Source: a virus. Taken from it: a DNA stretch of 25,569 nt. The notes beneath the pieces were generated by a model. That model did not search any database. It saw nothing but the letters and a program-made list of their open reading frames with translations, and was not told the DNA's origin. The position numbers were made by a program, and so were the translations under genes. Below, piece by piece: positions 7,745-16,903 of this stretch. How positions within the stretch are numbered: the first letter of the stretch is position 1; each line of letters opens with the position of its first letter. Location: positions 1-25,569 of the IMG/VR virus record IMGVR_UViG_3300025769_000752; one strand, given 5' to 3'.

Positions 7745-9331
7745 TTAAACCATTTCAATATAGTAGTTATCTGTGGATTTGATTGGCTCCCAAGCACCAG
7801 TGTGGACATGGTTTGCCAGGGCTAACGACATCACGCAGTCGTCAAAGCAGCCTTGTTCGGCTTGCATAGCGCCACTTTCTGTAACGATGTATGACATCAT
7901 TTCTCTTAGAGTGACCTTATCGTTCAGCTCTAGTTCATCCTCGCGCATCGAGGCTCTAAGCTGATCGATCACTAAGGGTTTCGTTTTAGCAGTCGTAGAA
8001 AAACCTAACTTAATCGTCTCTCGATCAGTTAACTTATCCATGACTACTTCAGTATAAAAGTTAGGGTATGCCAGGTCTTTTCCTAGTCTAGTACAAGTCA
8101 ATATCCCATGTGAGTTATTCTCTACACATATGAAAGCTTCATTGTAAAACGATCCTAAAGCATACAGAACTTGAGCGAAGTAATCTGGGTGGACATGGCC
8201 TCTCCAGATTGCAACTTGGCGTTTCTTACTGTCGAGTACTTGTGCAACACTGTAGTCGCCATTTCTGACACCCATAGCGACATCAGCTCCAATGACATAC
8301 TGCTCACCTTCAACGTGTTTTCTAAAGGTAGACAGCTCGCCTCTTGCATTATGGAGGAACTCTTCTCCTTCTAAGGCAAATCTCTCTTCGAGATCCCTCG
8401 TTGTTTTAATCTTCTTTTGCAGCTGGTCTGGATTAAAGACTGGACGACCAGTTGTTAAGAATGCCTCCTCTGGTTCTGATGGATACTCTTGTCTAAATAA
8501 GTCTATGCCGTTTTGAGCGATCTTTCGACGCCTAAACATAAGCTGCCCATCGTCTAAGTCATATTCTTTCGCAAGATCGTTCTCCTCTGGTGTTCTCTCA
8601 AAGTTCTCAGGAACATCTTCACGATATTCTGGGTCAACGAACCAGGGAATAAACACCGGGACATAACCATTCTTTCCATCTACTGCTCCTCGCCATAAAT
8701 CATAGAATATCCCATTGACGCCGTTGGCTGTACTTTCCACGAAAACAGCTGTCCCAGGAGTATTTGGTACAGCTTGTGTTAAACCGTTCCAGTTATCCAA
8801 AGAGCTGCTCTTAGGCCAGAATGCGAGTTCTGATGCGTGTATATGAGTTAGTGTTTCACCTCGACCAATACTTTCGCCACCAGCTGTAGCGACAACATAA
8901 GAGCTGTCGAGAACATCGAAGTTCATCTCTCTTCTGGAGCTGTACTTAGTGTGAGGCTTCAGTATCTCAGGGCAATGCTCATGATATCTTTTAGTCATAT
9001 CAAATAGAGCCCTAGTACTATCAGCATGGTGCGTTACAACCATGGCTTTTCGAGCTGGTCTTTGGCTAACGGCATAATAAAGATAGCCACCGGTATAAGT
9101 TGATAATCCTTGCTGCCTCGCCTTTAAGATAATAACGCGGATCTTACCTTCAGTCTCTAACTGGGCAGTAACAGCGTCGTTTAGAATTATCTGGGCTGGG
9201 TTTAGCTTAAGCTGGGCTATTTCACCGGCTTTAGTTCTAATCTTTAGGGATGCATTAGCGTAGTATTTAAAATCAGTTAATAAGCGTTTTCGAACTGCTT
9301 GTAGTTTCTTGTCCATCATCGATGTGTTCAT
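7745..9331 (-). CDS. Terminase large subunit
   Basis: A 528-residue packaging motor with ATPase and nuclease domains. Visible motifs: Walker A variant LKARQQGLST (69-78); a Walker B-like segment LTHIHASELAFW (161-172) with its Glu at 168; a coupling-type motif VFVESTANG (197-204 region); then a nuclease domain with YVIGADVAMG (Asp 350), FICVENNSHG (Glu 404) and CFDDCVMSLALAN (Asp 497/498), the three acidic positions of the RNase H-like fold. It pumps genome DNA into the procapsid through the portal and cuts concatemers. ATG 9331 is preceded by a weak purine-rich site; ATG 9319 and 9316 are possible but have none. It overlaps the small subunit gene by 59 bases. Confidence 0.95.
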   Translation of the reverse strand: MNTSMMDKKLQAVRKRLLTDFKYYANASLKIRTKAGEIAQLKLNPAQIILNDAVTAQLETEGKIRVIILKARQQGLSTYTGGYLYYAVSQRPARKAMVVTHHADSTRALFDMTKRYHEHCPEILKPHTKYSSRREMNFDVLDSSYVVATAGGESIGRGETLTHIHASELAFWPKSSSLDNWNGLTQAVPNTPGTAVFVESTANGVNGIFYDLWRGAVDGKNGYVPVFIPWFVDPEYREDVPENFERTPEENDLAKEYDLDDGQLMFRRRKIAQNGIDLFRQEYPSEPEEAFLTTGRPVFNPDQLQKKIKTTRDLEERFALEGEEFLHNARGELSTFRKHVEGEQYVIGADVAMGVRNGDYSVAQVLDSKKRQVAIWRGHVHPDYFAQVLYALGSFYNEAFICVENNSHGILTCTRLGKDLAYPNFYTEVVMDKLTDRETIKLGFSTTAKTKPLVIDQLRASMREDELELNDKVTLREMMSYIVTESGAMQAEQGCFDDCVMSLALANHVHTGAWEPIKSTDNYYIEMV

Positions 9332-9794
9332 TAGTTTGCTCTTCTTCTTGTAGGAGTAAAGACGATAGGAAATCTTCTGCTTTTCCTAGCGTTACTTCTG
9401 ATTTAGATGCCGGCTTTCCACGAGTAAAATCGAGGACTAGTCGTGCAGCTGCTAGACGCTCTCGCGTTTCGCCTGGTACACGCATAACTTCCACGGCAGT
9501 TGTAAGAGCTTCTTTTGAATACTCATCTTCAATGTTGTATTTCTTAGACATGATATTAACGATATCCTTTGCTTCTTCTTTTGCCTTCTCCCTGATTGGT
9601 TTGATTTCTTCTGTCCTGTAGCCATCCGGAGTGCCTTTTGGGCGACCACCATTCTTCCGGGGACGTGTCGACCATTCGCGTCTCAATGCTCTCCCCTCCG
9701 GTGTACTCATAAGCGTCGCAAAGTAATTATTCTTTGGTGCTTTGTGAGGTTCTTTAGGGACCCGAGGTGGTGACTTCTTCCTTGGTTTCTTCAT
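9273..9794 (-). CDS. Terminase small subunit (probable)
   Basis: A 173-residue basic protein. The N-terminus is Lys-, Arg- and Pro-rich and contains GGRPKGTPDGYR (49-60). A helical centre follows, then ERLAAARLVLDFTRGKPASK and SEVTLGKAEDFLSSLL, a pattern found in small terminases or packaging-associated proteins of marine podoviruses (family memory). The tail is acidic. It would recognise the packaging site and load the large subunit. The overlap with the large terminase gene supports the pairing. It starts one base after the stop codon of the 1708-residue protein gene. Confidence 0.75.
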   Translation of the reverse strand: MKKPRKKSPPRVPKEPHKAPKNNYFATLMSTPEGRALRREWSTRPRKNGGRPKGTPDGYRTEEIKPIREKAKEEAKDIVNIMSKKYNIEDEYSKEALTTAVEVMRVPGETRERLAAARLVLDFTRGKPASKSEVTLGKAEDFLSSLLLQEEEQTNEHIDDGQETTSSSKTLIN

Positions 9795-9795
9795 A

Positions 9796-12700
9796 TTAGA
9801 TCATTAGTCCACTTAAGGCAGCTGGAGGAGGTGTTAAGGCTCCTGGAGGTGCTTGCATGAGGCGGTTTCTCTCTTCGTCCTCTGCATCCTTAGCTGCTAA
9901 TGATGCCATAACAATTGCTAGGATTGTTGCTAGAGGGAAAGTGTAGAATGTCACTGGGTTCTTTGGACCACCAAAGTTATTGAAGAGATACCTAATCTTC
10001 TTGGATACTGTGGGAGCTAACTCTTTTGCCATCTTGGGATTAGATATGTACAACATAAGAGGATCAACAGCTAGTTCGTTAACATCCCTGGTGTAGGTCA
10101 TACGATGTGATTTAAGGGCCTTGTCTACAGCTCTGTTCATACGACTTTTCTCGGTATTGACAAATTCTCTTATGATGCCTGATTTTTGAGATGGGGTCAG
10201 TGTCATATCTACATCACGAAGCTGACTTTCTATCTCTTTTAAAGCTTGGTTTTCTGCTTTCTTTGATGAGACTTCTCTTGTTTTTCTAAAACCTCTTATT
10301 GCACTTTTCCCAAGCTCTGGCCTGTTTTCAAAGACTACATCTACGTTTTCTTGTAGGTTTATAATCTCTTTGATAATTGCAATTTGTTCTTCGTTATTTA
10401 AGCCTGTTGCATCTAGAATAAAGTCTTCAAAAGATCCTCTATGAACTGAAAGGTTTGCAGCTTTTGATTGTTGATTAACTAAAGGATTATTTCTGAAACC
10501 TATTTCACCTTCTGGTGTCACTTCTCTGTCTATCCTTGGCCTACCGAGAGCGTGTGCTATCTCATGTGAAACTGTAGTCAATTCGTCTATCTCAGTGATA
10601 ATTTCGCCTGAGTATGCTGGGTGGTCAGAGCCTTTTCTTAATGCTTTGATTGCACCGCCAACATTTCTATAATTAGCGTAAGTACCAGATGAGCCACCAG
10701 GTAATTTATCTACTAATTCAATAGTTACATTTAGGGCGTTAGCTAGTCTTTGAGCTTTTTCCATGGTATCGACACCATTTTCAAACTCGCTACCCTTTTT
10801 GCCAATCTCAAAGACTTCTTTAGCTGGTTGTAGGTGGGGCTTTACTTCCTGGAGGCTAAGATTGGAACTTGGGGTTGTAAGTGCTGCTCCTGGTAGTCCA
10901 CTTCCTGGGATTGCTGGGCTTTGGGATCTAAGGATTCCTCCTTCTTCTTGGTTGCCTCTGCCAGCATCTCGATAAACTCCTTCATCAGGTGTGGCGGTAC
11001 CTGTTCTATTATCGACTTCTCCGTCTCGCTCTGACTGGGGGAGTGCTTCTTGGATTTGGTCATTTGATATCCCTTCCTTCTGTGCTAACAACCTTGCAGC
11101 ATCTAGATAATCATTATCTGAGCCATTACCAGGTTGCACACCTAACTTTCTATACAATAATTTCTCAGGATACCACATCAAAGCTTGAAAATCAGCTGTT
11201 GTAATGTCTATTCCTTGTTCTCTAAGCTTTTCTAAGGCTCTTGCAGTTACTCGACGCATATATGGACGATCTGCTGGGGTTGGCTGAGCCTGTAGCTGCT
11301 TCACCATGTTCTTGGTATATGTACCGGTACTTTGGAACAACTGCGGTTTGTTGTGGTTGACGCCATTATCCTTTTTATACTGCCGATAGAACTTTTGGTA
11401 TCTCTTTTCTAACGCTTCTATAAATGCTTCAAACCTTGCTTTATCTTTGTACAAACCTTTTCTGGTTTCGTTAGTTGATTTGAGCGTTTCATTGATAAGC
11501 TTTCGCTCTAAACCAGTCGATTTCTTAATTTGATCAGCTAATCCTTTTCTAGACTTACTCATAAATTCTGGAGATTTGGTGGTTACAAAAGGACGACCAA
11601 CCATTCTGTTCCACATTCTCATCCACCAGATATCCATGGTTAGTGGCTCGTAGTTACCTCGTATATTTTGATAAAAACCTTGGCCTATCTTAGGTCCTAA
11701 TATGTATGATCCTTTAACAGGCGTATTAACTGTTTCTGAGCTTGGGACTTTTATATTAGTACCATGCTCTTTATTAAACTCGTTAATTGTATCATTTAAT
11801 GTAGCAACGGTAAAATCTCTGTCTAAGAACATTTGGATAGGCTCATTAACACCTGATTCATTGTAAGCATTAAAGAACTCAAAAGCTGTTCTCATAGCTG
11901 CATTACGCTCACCACCCTGTTTGAAGTTGGTAGGCATTTTGCCTGTATCCATAAATTGCCGGAAAACATCGACTGCATACTCAAAGTTCATTTCGACAGC
12001 TTGACCGTTTGATGTAACAGCCAAAGCAAAATCAAATGCTGCTTCTGCGTCAGGCGATTGAGTTATTCTAGGCTCAATTAATGACAAGACTCGTTTTGCT
12101 GCTTTAATTTTCCTGTCATACCATCCAATAGCGTTGCCATCTTTGCTTAAGTTGTTGACAGCCTCTCTTGCCATTGCATCAGAGATGACTTCGACGTTTT
12201 CATCATTATACTCAAAAGGCTCTTCACGCCCGGTAATAAGTTTCCATCTATCGTTAAGTAAGTTTGCTGCGTCGACTAACTTTCGTTTATCTTCTGGAAC
12301 AAAAGTACCATCTCGCATTGCTATGACTTCTTCGTTTGTTGGAAGTATGTCTTCATTTGTTATCGATTGTTCTAATGCCGGGACTTCTGGTAATCTGGAT
12401 TCAAATGTCTCTGTGTCTATGTTAGGAGCTTCCATAGTCTCATTGACTGGCTGATCCATTTGAGGAGCAGTATTCTGTTGATTAGCTATGCGATCCACAT
12501 ACGGCTTGATGTACATACCGACAGCTTGAGCATTCACATCGTTTGCCAGGAGTTTATCGTGGATCTGCTGGGATGTTGTCATTGGGTCGGAACCTAAGTT
12601 TCTAGACATTGTGTCTAAGGCAGTTAGGATTTGACCTTTGTCTTGTAGGGATAGAGATGTGTCTTTGTTTGCTCGCTGCTGTAGATCGCCGACAAACATC

Positions 12701-14922
12701 TTATTGTCTTCGATGCCTCGTAAGTAGCCTGGAGATGTGTTTGTGGTTACGCCTCCAGCCTGAAAACCTCCTCCGATTTCAGTTTGGACGTTTGGTTCAG
12801 ATTGGCTGTTTGTTTGAACAACAGCTCTCACTGTGGTCAATAGTTCTGGGAAATCCCCTTCTACATTTTTACCCAATGGGATATTTTTGATGTAACTGTC
12901 AGCAGCTTCTCTCAACTCTGGGTTCATTAGAACAGCATCATTAATTAAAGTGATGATTTCTTCGTCTAGTTCCCTTGTGTCTCGGTTATCAACTCTCTTC
13001 TTAGTTGCATCGTCCACATAACCAGCAGCCATCCACATAGCTCCTCTTGGAGATGGCCTCTCACCTTCCCAATAAGGTTGGACACCATTTTCGTAGCCTT
13101 GCTTGCGAACAGCTGTAGTTTTCTTATCTGCCTCTTCTTCTCGTACTTTTTCTTGCTCAGCAATTGTTAAACCGCCTGTTGGTGGCTTAAAGCCCGGTAA
13201 TTGCTTGTTATCTCTTATGTACTTAGCAACTCTTGATCTACGACCAGAAAGCATATCAAGAAATCTACCACCGCCACCGATTGCGAGCTGGCCTCCTACT
13301 GCGAGTGCGCCTGGCGCACCACCACCAGCTAAAGAAAAAGTACCTACACCAAGAGCAACACCAGCTGCTTTGTTTAGAGTATTACTGGCTGCGTAACTAG
13401 GCTGGTTACTGAATGGGAGGAATACATCTGTAAAACTACTAATTCCACCTTTGTAACCGGAGTTATGGAGAGCTGTTAATTGGTTTGTCTCACGCATTAA
13501 GTTAATTAACTGCTGGCCTTTAGTTGTGTGGCCTACAAGTTTTTCTAAAGCTGTTAACTCAGCTTGCGTGACACTACCTTTTGTTTTTGTCTTTGCATCA
13601 CGATAGGCAATATGAGACAAAAGAGCGTCAACTCTTGCCTCTTGTTCAGCTTGGTTGGAACCTGATGGAATTTTAAGTTCGCTTTTAAGCTCTTTCCATA
13701 AAATCTTCATCTCTTCTGATATTGTAGAATGAGCTTTTGCGACTAGTTTTACTGCACCAAAGTCAGCACCTGGTTTTATATTCTTTACACGCCACTTAGG
13801 ATCTTCAGTAATTAATTTACCAAGTCTACCAGCAAAGGCACCAGCAGCTCTTAAATCCTCTTCAGTCATGTCAGCTGGACGTGTGAAGCCATTACCGACC
13901 CACTTAGCTGCACCTACTGCTTTTTGACCTGATTGGACAGTAGTTTGTATACCGCCACCCATTGTACCGCCAAGAACGGCACTATCAACTAACCTATCAA
14001 TTACTTCTTGCTTATCGTAAGAGTTACCTTGAAGATAAGTGTTAAGCATGACGTTGGCATCTTGAGTGCCCTCAGTAATACCTTCTCTTCCCATCGCCCT
14101 CAAAATTGCTTTTACCGCTGCAAACTTCTTTGCTTTAGTCAAAACTTTTATTACTTGATCGGCTGTCATTTTTCTAAGTTTATTAGTTGGTATTACACCC
14201 CTCGCGCCAAATCTGTCTAATAGTGTATTTAGAAGTCCAAAAGATAAGTCACTTAAAGGATTGCCTCCATCAGGAAGCTTTTCTTTTGCTTCCTCTGCGA
14301 CTTCACCAATATTCATTAAACCAGTCATCCCAAAAGTCGATGCACCCAGTAGATATGATAATGGTACTGAAATAGGGTATGTAAGTGCAGCTGCACCATA
14401 ACCACCTAGAGCAGCAAGACCGGAAGCTGCATTCTCAGCAGAACGTCTACCAGCCCAGTTAAATGCATCGTTCCAATGAATATCATCAGTTGTAAGCTCA
14501 GACATTGGCTTGTCTCCACCAAACAATGCCTGTCTAAAGTTTTCATTTATTGGTGAAACATAGTTTCTATCGGCTATCTGTTTCTCGTTACGAGCTATCT
14601 GAGCCTGACCAATATCTATTAATTTGTCGCCGACTTCTAAGTTTTGCCCACCCACTCTGTTGAAAAGATATGGACTGACATAATTTATACTTTTTCCTAA
14701 AGTCTCTGTACCAGATCCAATCATCTTTTGTAGCACATCTACTGAATTAATGACTGCATCTACTTTAGACGATGTAGGAGCGACAACTTGATTACTAGGT
14801 AGAGTTGAGGTCGGAACCATGTCTACTTCTGTAAATGCTTTAGCTACGCTGTCCCATTCGGGGGTACCTTTGAGATGGGCATTATCTGTCAGCCACTTAG
14901 CAAAGTTTTCTTTGTCTGACAT
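9796..14922 (-). CDS. Giant internal virion protein with zincin-like motif
   Basis: A 1708-residue protein, a fifth of the window. The N-terminus (AKWLTDNAHLKGTPEWDSVA, 8-27) resembles a short motif at the start of many phage internal proteins. Hydrophobic Gly/Ala-rich stretches at about 166-204 and 510-550, and a clear membrane-type helix near 1657-1677 (FYTFPLATILAIVMASLAA), suggest insertion into a host membrane during DNA ejection. A zinc-peptidase motif, TVSHEIAHALG, places His 1453, Glu 1454 and His 1457; Glu 1616 in VNELAVDPLMLY is a possible third ligand, as in gluzincins. By size and position next to two other probable internal proteins, it resembles the large ejection proteins of podoviruses. 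No lysozyme motif was recognised. Peptidase activity is inferred. Confidence 0.75.
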   Translation of the reverse strand: MSDKENFAKWLTDNAHLKGTPEWDSVAKAFTEVDMVPTSTLPSNQVVAPTSSKVDAVINSVDVLQKMIGSGTETLGKSINYVSPYLFNRVGGQNLEVGDKLIDIGQAQIARNEKQIADRNYVSPINENFRQALFGGDKPMSELTTDDIHWNDAFNWAGRRSAENAASGLAALGGYGAAALTYPISVPLSYLLGASTFGMTGLMNIGEVAEEAKEKLPDGGNPLSDLSFGLLNTLLDRFGARGVIPTNKLRKMTADQVIKVLTKAKKFAAVKAILRAMGREGITEGTQDANVMLNTYLQGNSYDKQEVIDRLVDSAVLGGTMGGGIQTTVQSGQKAVGAAKWVGNGFTRPADMTEEDLRAAGAFAGRLGKLITEDPKWRVKNIKPGADFGAVKLVAKAHSTISEEMKILWKELKSELKIPSGSNQAEQEARVDALLSHIAYRDAKTKTKGSVTQAELTALEKLVGHTTKGQQLINLMRETNQLTALHNSGYKGGISSFTDVFLPFSNQPSYAASNTLNKAAGVALGVGTFSLAGGGAPGALAVGGQLAIGGGGRFLDMLSGRRSRVAKYIRDNKQLPGFKPPTGGLTIAEQEKVREEEADKKTTAVRKQGYENGVQPYWEGERPSPRGAMWMAAGYVDDATKKRVDNRDTRELDEEIITLINDAVLMNPELREAADSYIKNIPLGKNVEGDFPELLTTVRAVVQTNSQSEPNVQTEIGGGFQAGGVTTNTSPGYLRGIEDNKMFVGDLQQRANKDTSLSLQDKGQILTALDTMSRNLGSDPMTTSQQIHDKLLANDVNAQAVGMYIKPYVDRIANQQNTAPQMDQPVNETMEAPNIDTETFESRLPEVPALEQSITNEDILPTNEEVIAMRDGTFVPEDKRKLVDAANLLNDRWKLITGREEPFEYNDENVEVISDAMAREAVNNLSKDGNAIGWYDRKIKAAKRVLSLIEPRITQSPDAEAAFDFALAVTSNGQAVEMNFEYAVDVFRQFMDTGKMPTNFKQGGERNAAMRTAFEFFNAYNESGVNEPIQMFLDRDFTVATLNDTINEFNKEHGTNIKVPSSETVNTPVKGSYILGPKIGQGFYQNIRGNYEPLTMDIWWMRMWNRMVGRPFVTTKSPEFMSKSRKGLADQIKKSTGLERKLINETLKSTNETRKGLYKDKARFEAFIEALEKRYQKFYRQYKKDNGVNHNKPQLFQSTGTYTKNMVKQLQAQPTPADRPYMRRVTARALEKLREQGIDITTADFQALMWYPEKLLYRKLGVQPGNGSDNDYLDAARLLAQKEGISNDQIQEALPQSERDGEVDNRTGTATPDEGVYRDAGRGNQEEGGILRSQSPAIPGSGLPGAALTTPSSNLSLQEVKPHLQPAKEVFEIGKKGSEFENGVDTMEKAQRLANALNVTIELVDKLPGGSSGTYANYRNVGGAIKALRKGSDHPAYSGEIITEIDELTTVSHEIAHALGRPRIDREVTPEGEIGFRNNPLVNQQSKAANLSVHRGSFEDFILDATGLNNEEQIAIIKEIINLQENVDVVFENRPELGKSAIRGFRKTREVSSKKAENQALKEIESQLRDVDMTLTPSQKSGIIREFVNTEKSRMNRAVDKALKSHRMTYTRDVNELAVDPLMLYISNPKMAKELAPTVSKKIRYLFNNFGGPKNPVTFYTFPLATILAIVMASLAAKDAEDEERNRLMQAPPGALTPPPAALSGLMI

Positions 14923-15857
14923 TAACCACCTATAATCTTACGAGCGTTTAAGACATTCTCTGACTCTCCAGATCCTTGGTAGGTTCCAGCTGCATTATCT
15001 GTTGAGGTATCCATGGTGTATGGGTGATTACCTGGACCGTGTACAACATTGTTATATTCTACTCTAAGCCTTCTAAGGTTGTACAATAATTGTTCTGAAG
15101 TCATTGACTGGTCTAATGAACCGAACACAGATTGTAGAGATTTTAATTCTTGGTTTGACACCTGACCTAAAGCACCACCAGTTGGGGATGCCTCTCTCAT
15201 TGCCTGTAGCTTATCAAAACCAATGTTAGCTTCAATCGTCTGCAACATATTAGCTAAGGCATTTGCATCACTCTCTGGAATGTATTTAAATATCGACCCC
15301 ATACCAGTTGCGCCAATCCACCCTTTATCACTTTCGCCAATAAAATCTATAGCTCTGAAAATCTCGTCATTTACAACTCTACCGGCGTAGGGATCTTTTA
15401 CCCCGGCTTCACCTAACCCAAGCTTTTTAAATGCATTTGCTTCATTTATATATTTAGAGACATCGCCAGCTCGATTGTAATCTTGAATTGCACCATACTG
15501 AGCTAAACCATCTGAGTAAGCCTGTAAGCCACCTTGCTGTGCGCCTCCCATAACTGCACCACCAGTTCTCATAAGCATCTCATTGACGCCTATCTTGTGA
15601 TCTGGATAAGCGAGCATTGAGTTCCTGGCGTTACCGGTGTTCGCTGTACTTGCTTTTTCAACTACCGGTGAAACACCAGTAGGTCTTTTCACAATTTGAT
15701 CCTCTCCAGCTTGTCCATATTGCATCATATAATTAGGATTGTTTCCTCGAATTAAACTTGCATCAAGCTGTGCAGCAGCTTGCATTTCTGGACTTAATAC
15801 ACCGCCATTATATTGAGGAACCATAGGAGCCATGAAAGGTTGATTTAATATAGCCAT
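14922..15857 (-). CDS. Probable internal or ejection protein
   Basis: A 311-residue protein. The N-terminus is Met-, Pro- and Gln-rich (MAILNQPFMAPMVPQYNGG), with a Gly-rich middle (GGAVMGGAQQGG, about 98-109). Residues 215-265 carry FDKLQAMREASPTGGALGQ followed by VSNQELKSLQSVFGSLD, a motif found in many phage proteins of the ejection or internal-core group (family memory). Its stop overlaps the start of the 1708-residue gene (TAATG), so the two are coupled. It probably works with its two neighbours in moving DNA across the cell envelope. The exact role is not shown by sequence. Confidence 0.65.
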   Translation of the reverse strand: MAILNQPFMAPMVPQYNGGVLSPEMQAAAQLDASLIRGNNPNYMMQYGQAGEDQIVKRPTGVSPVVEKASTANTGNARNSMLAYPDHKIGVNEMLMRTGGAVMGGAQQGGLQAYSDGLAQYGAIQDYNRAGDVSKYINEANAFKKLGLGEAGVKDPYAGRVVNDEIFRAIDFIGESDKGWIGATGMGSIFKYIPESDANALANMLQTIEANIGFDKLQAMREASPTGGALGQVSNQELKSLQSVFGSLDQSMTSEQLLYNLRRLRVEYNNVVHGPGNHPYTMDTSTDNAAGTYQGSGESENVLNARKIIGG

Positions 15858-15862
15858 CTTAA

Positions 15863-16876
15863 TTACACTCCATATCCGAACATATTTTGATTACTGTAGG
15901 GTTTAGTCATCCAAGGTTGGTTCTGCATCCAATTACCGAACTTACCGCCAGCTCCCCAGCCAGCCATCGCACCGCCTACGCCAGCAGCAAATGGATCGAC
16001 ATTATTGGGTTGTATCCCTGATACTGATGTTGGGGCACCACTCATGACACCACCGAAGTTATTCAAGGCATTAAAACCAAAGTTTAGGTTTTCGTTGTAT
16101 TTGTTCTTGGCGTCATTAAGCTTAGCTTGCTCATAAGCACTCAAGGCATTACCAGCCCCAGTACCGTAATCAGCAGATGTACCAATAGCACCCAAGCCAG
16201 TATTAAAGGCATTAGCTAATCCAGCGTTAGCAGCCATAGCTGCCTTAGCATCTGTATTATACTGGCCTAGATACTGATTTCTTAGATCTTTCTGTACAAC
16301 AGTATCTAAATAACCTCTTCGATCATCGACAGCTCGATTTGCAAGGGCATCAGCTACGCCAGCTCGACTAGAGTTTACATTACCTGATCCAGATGCTGCT
16401 TTATTAATGCCGGTGAGTGTATTCTCATTTAGATTTCTAACGTCATCACGCATTGCTGCATCAACGAGAGCATCTTTGTTATCTAAAGCATATTGAGAAG
16501 CTTCGTTAAGCGCACCGCCACCCATCGCTTTATTGTACATATCTTGGTAATTACTGCCGAAGCCAGCCCCAGTATTTGCCATGTTAAAGGCATTATCCAT
16601 GAGGCCACCCGACATACCGCCGATTTTATTATACGCATTAATTGCAAAGGGATTTGGACCAGCAAGCGTGTTGCCTGAGTAAGGGCCTTTGTTAAGGTAG
16701 TCTGTGTAAGCACTTCCGGCTCCTCCATATAATTGTTCTAGGTATGGTCGTGATAAGTTAAAGCCAGCCATGTTTGCGTCTGTCGCTTTGTCCATTGCAT
16801 CTTTTTGCTTGTTGGCTGCCATCATACTGCCGCCAGCACCGATCAATGCTCCTAATACGTGTCCCCATACCGTCAT
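15863..16876 (-). CDS. Probable internal virion protein, Gly/Ala/Asn-rich
   Basis: A 337-residue low-complexity protein. The N-terminus (WGHVLGALIGAGGSMMAANK, 4-23) is a short hydrophobic Gly-rich helix, followed by KQKDAMDKATDANMAGFN, a layout often seen in small podovirus ejection proteins. Long stretches are Gly-, Asn- and Ala-rich (for example GINKAASGSGNVNSSRAG), and the C-terminus has GGAMAGWGAGGKFGNWM. It has a strong ribosome site (AAGGAAAA). It lies immediately before two other probable internal proteins, and the three likely act together at DNA entry. Confidence 0.6.
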   Translation of the reverse strand: MTVWGHVLGALIGAGGSMMAANKQKDAMDKATDANMAGFNLSRPYLEQLYGGAGSAYTDYLNKGPYSGNTLAGPNPFAINAYNKIGGMSGGLMDNAFNMANTGAGFGSNYQDMYNKAMGGGALNEASQYALDNKDALVDAAMRDDVRNLNENTLTGINKAASGSGNVNSSRAGVADALANRAVDDRRGYLDTVVQKDLRNQYLGQYNTDAKAAMAANAGLANAFNTGLGAIGTSADYGTGAGNALSAYEQAKLNDAKNKYNENLNFGFNALNNFGGVMSGAPTSVSGIQPNNVDPFAAGVGGAMAGWGAGGKFGNWMQNQPWMTKPYSNQNMFGYGV

Positions 16877-16903
16877 TGAGTTTTCCTTCTTTGTTTTAAT
16901 TCT

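Noticed and set aside
7744-7809. Upstream start for the portal gene
   Set aside because: It would overlap the conserved terminase C-terminus by 65 bases; ATG 7743 fits one base after the terminase stop.
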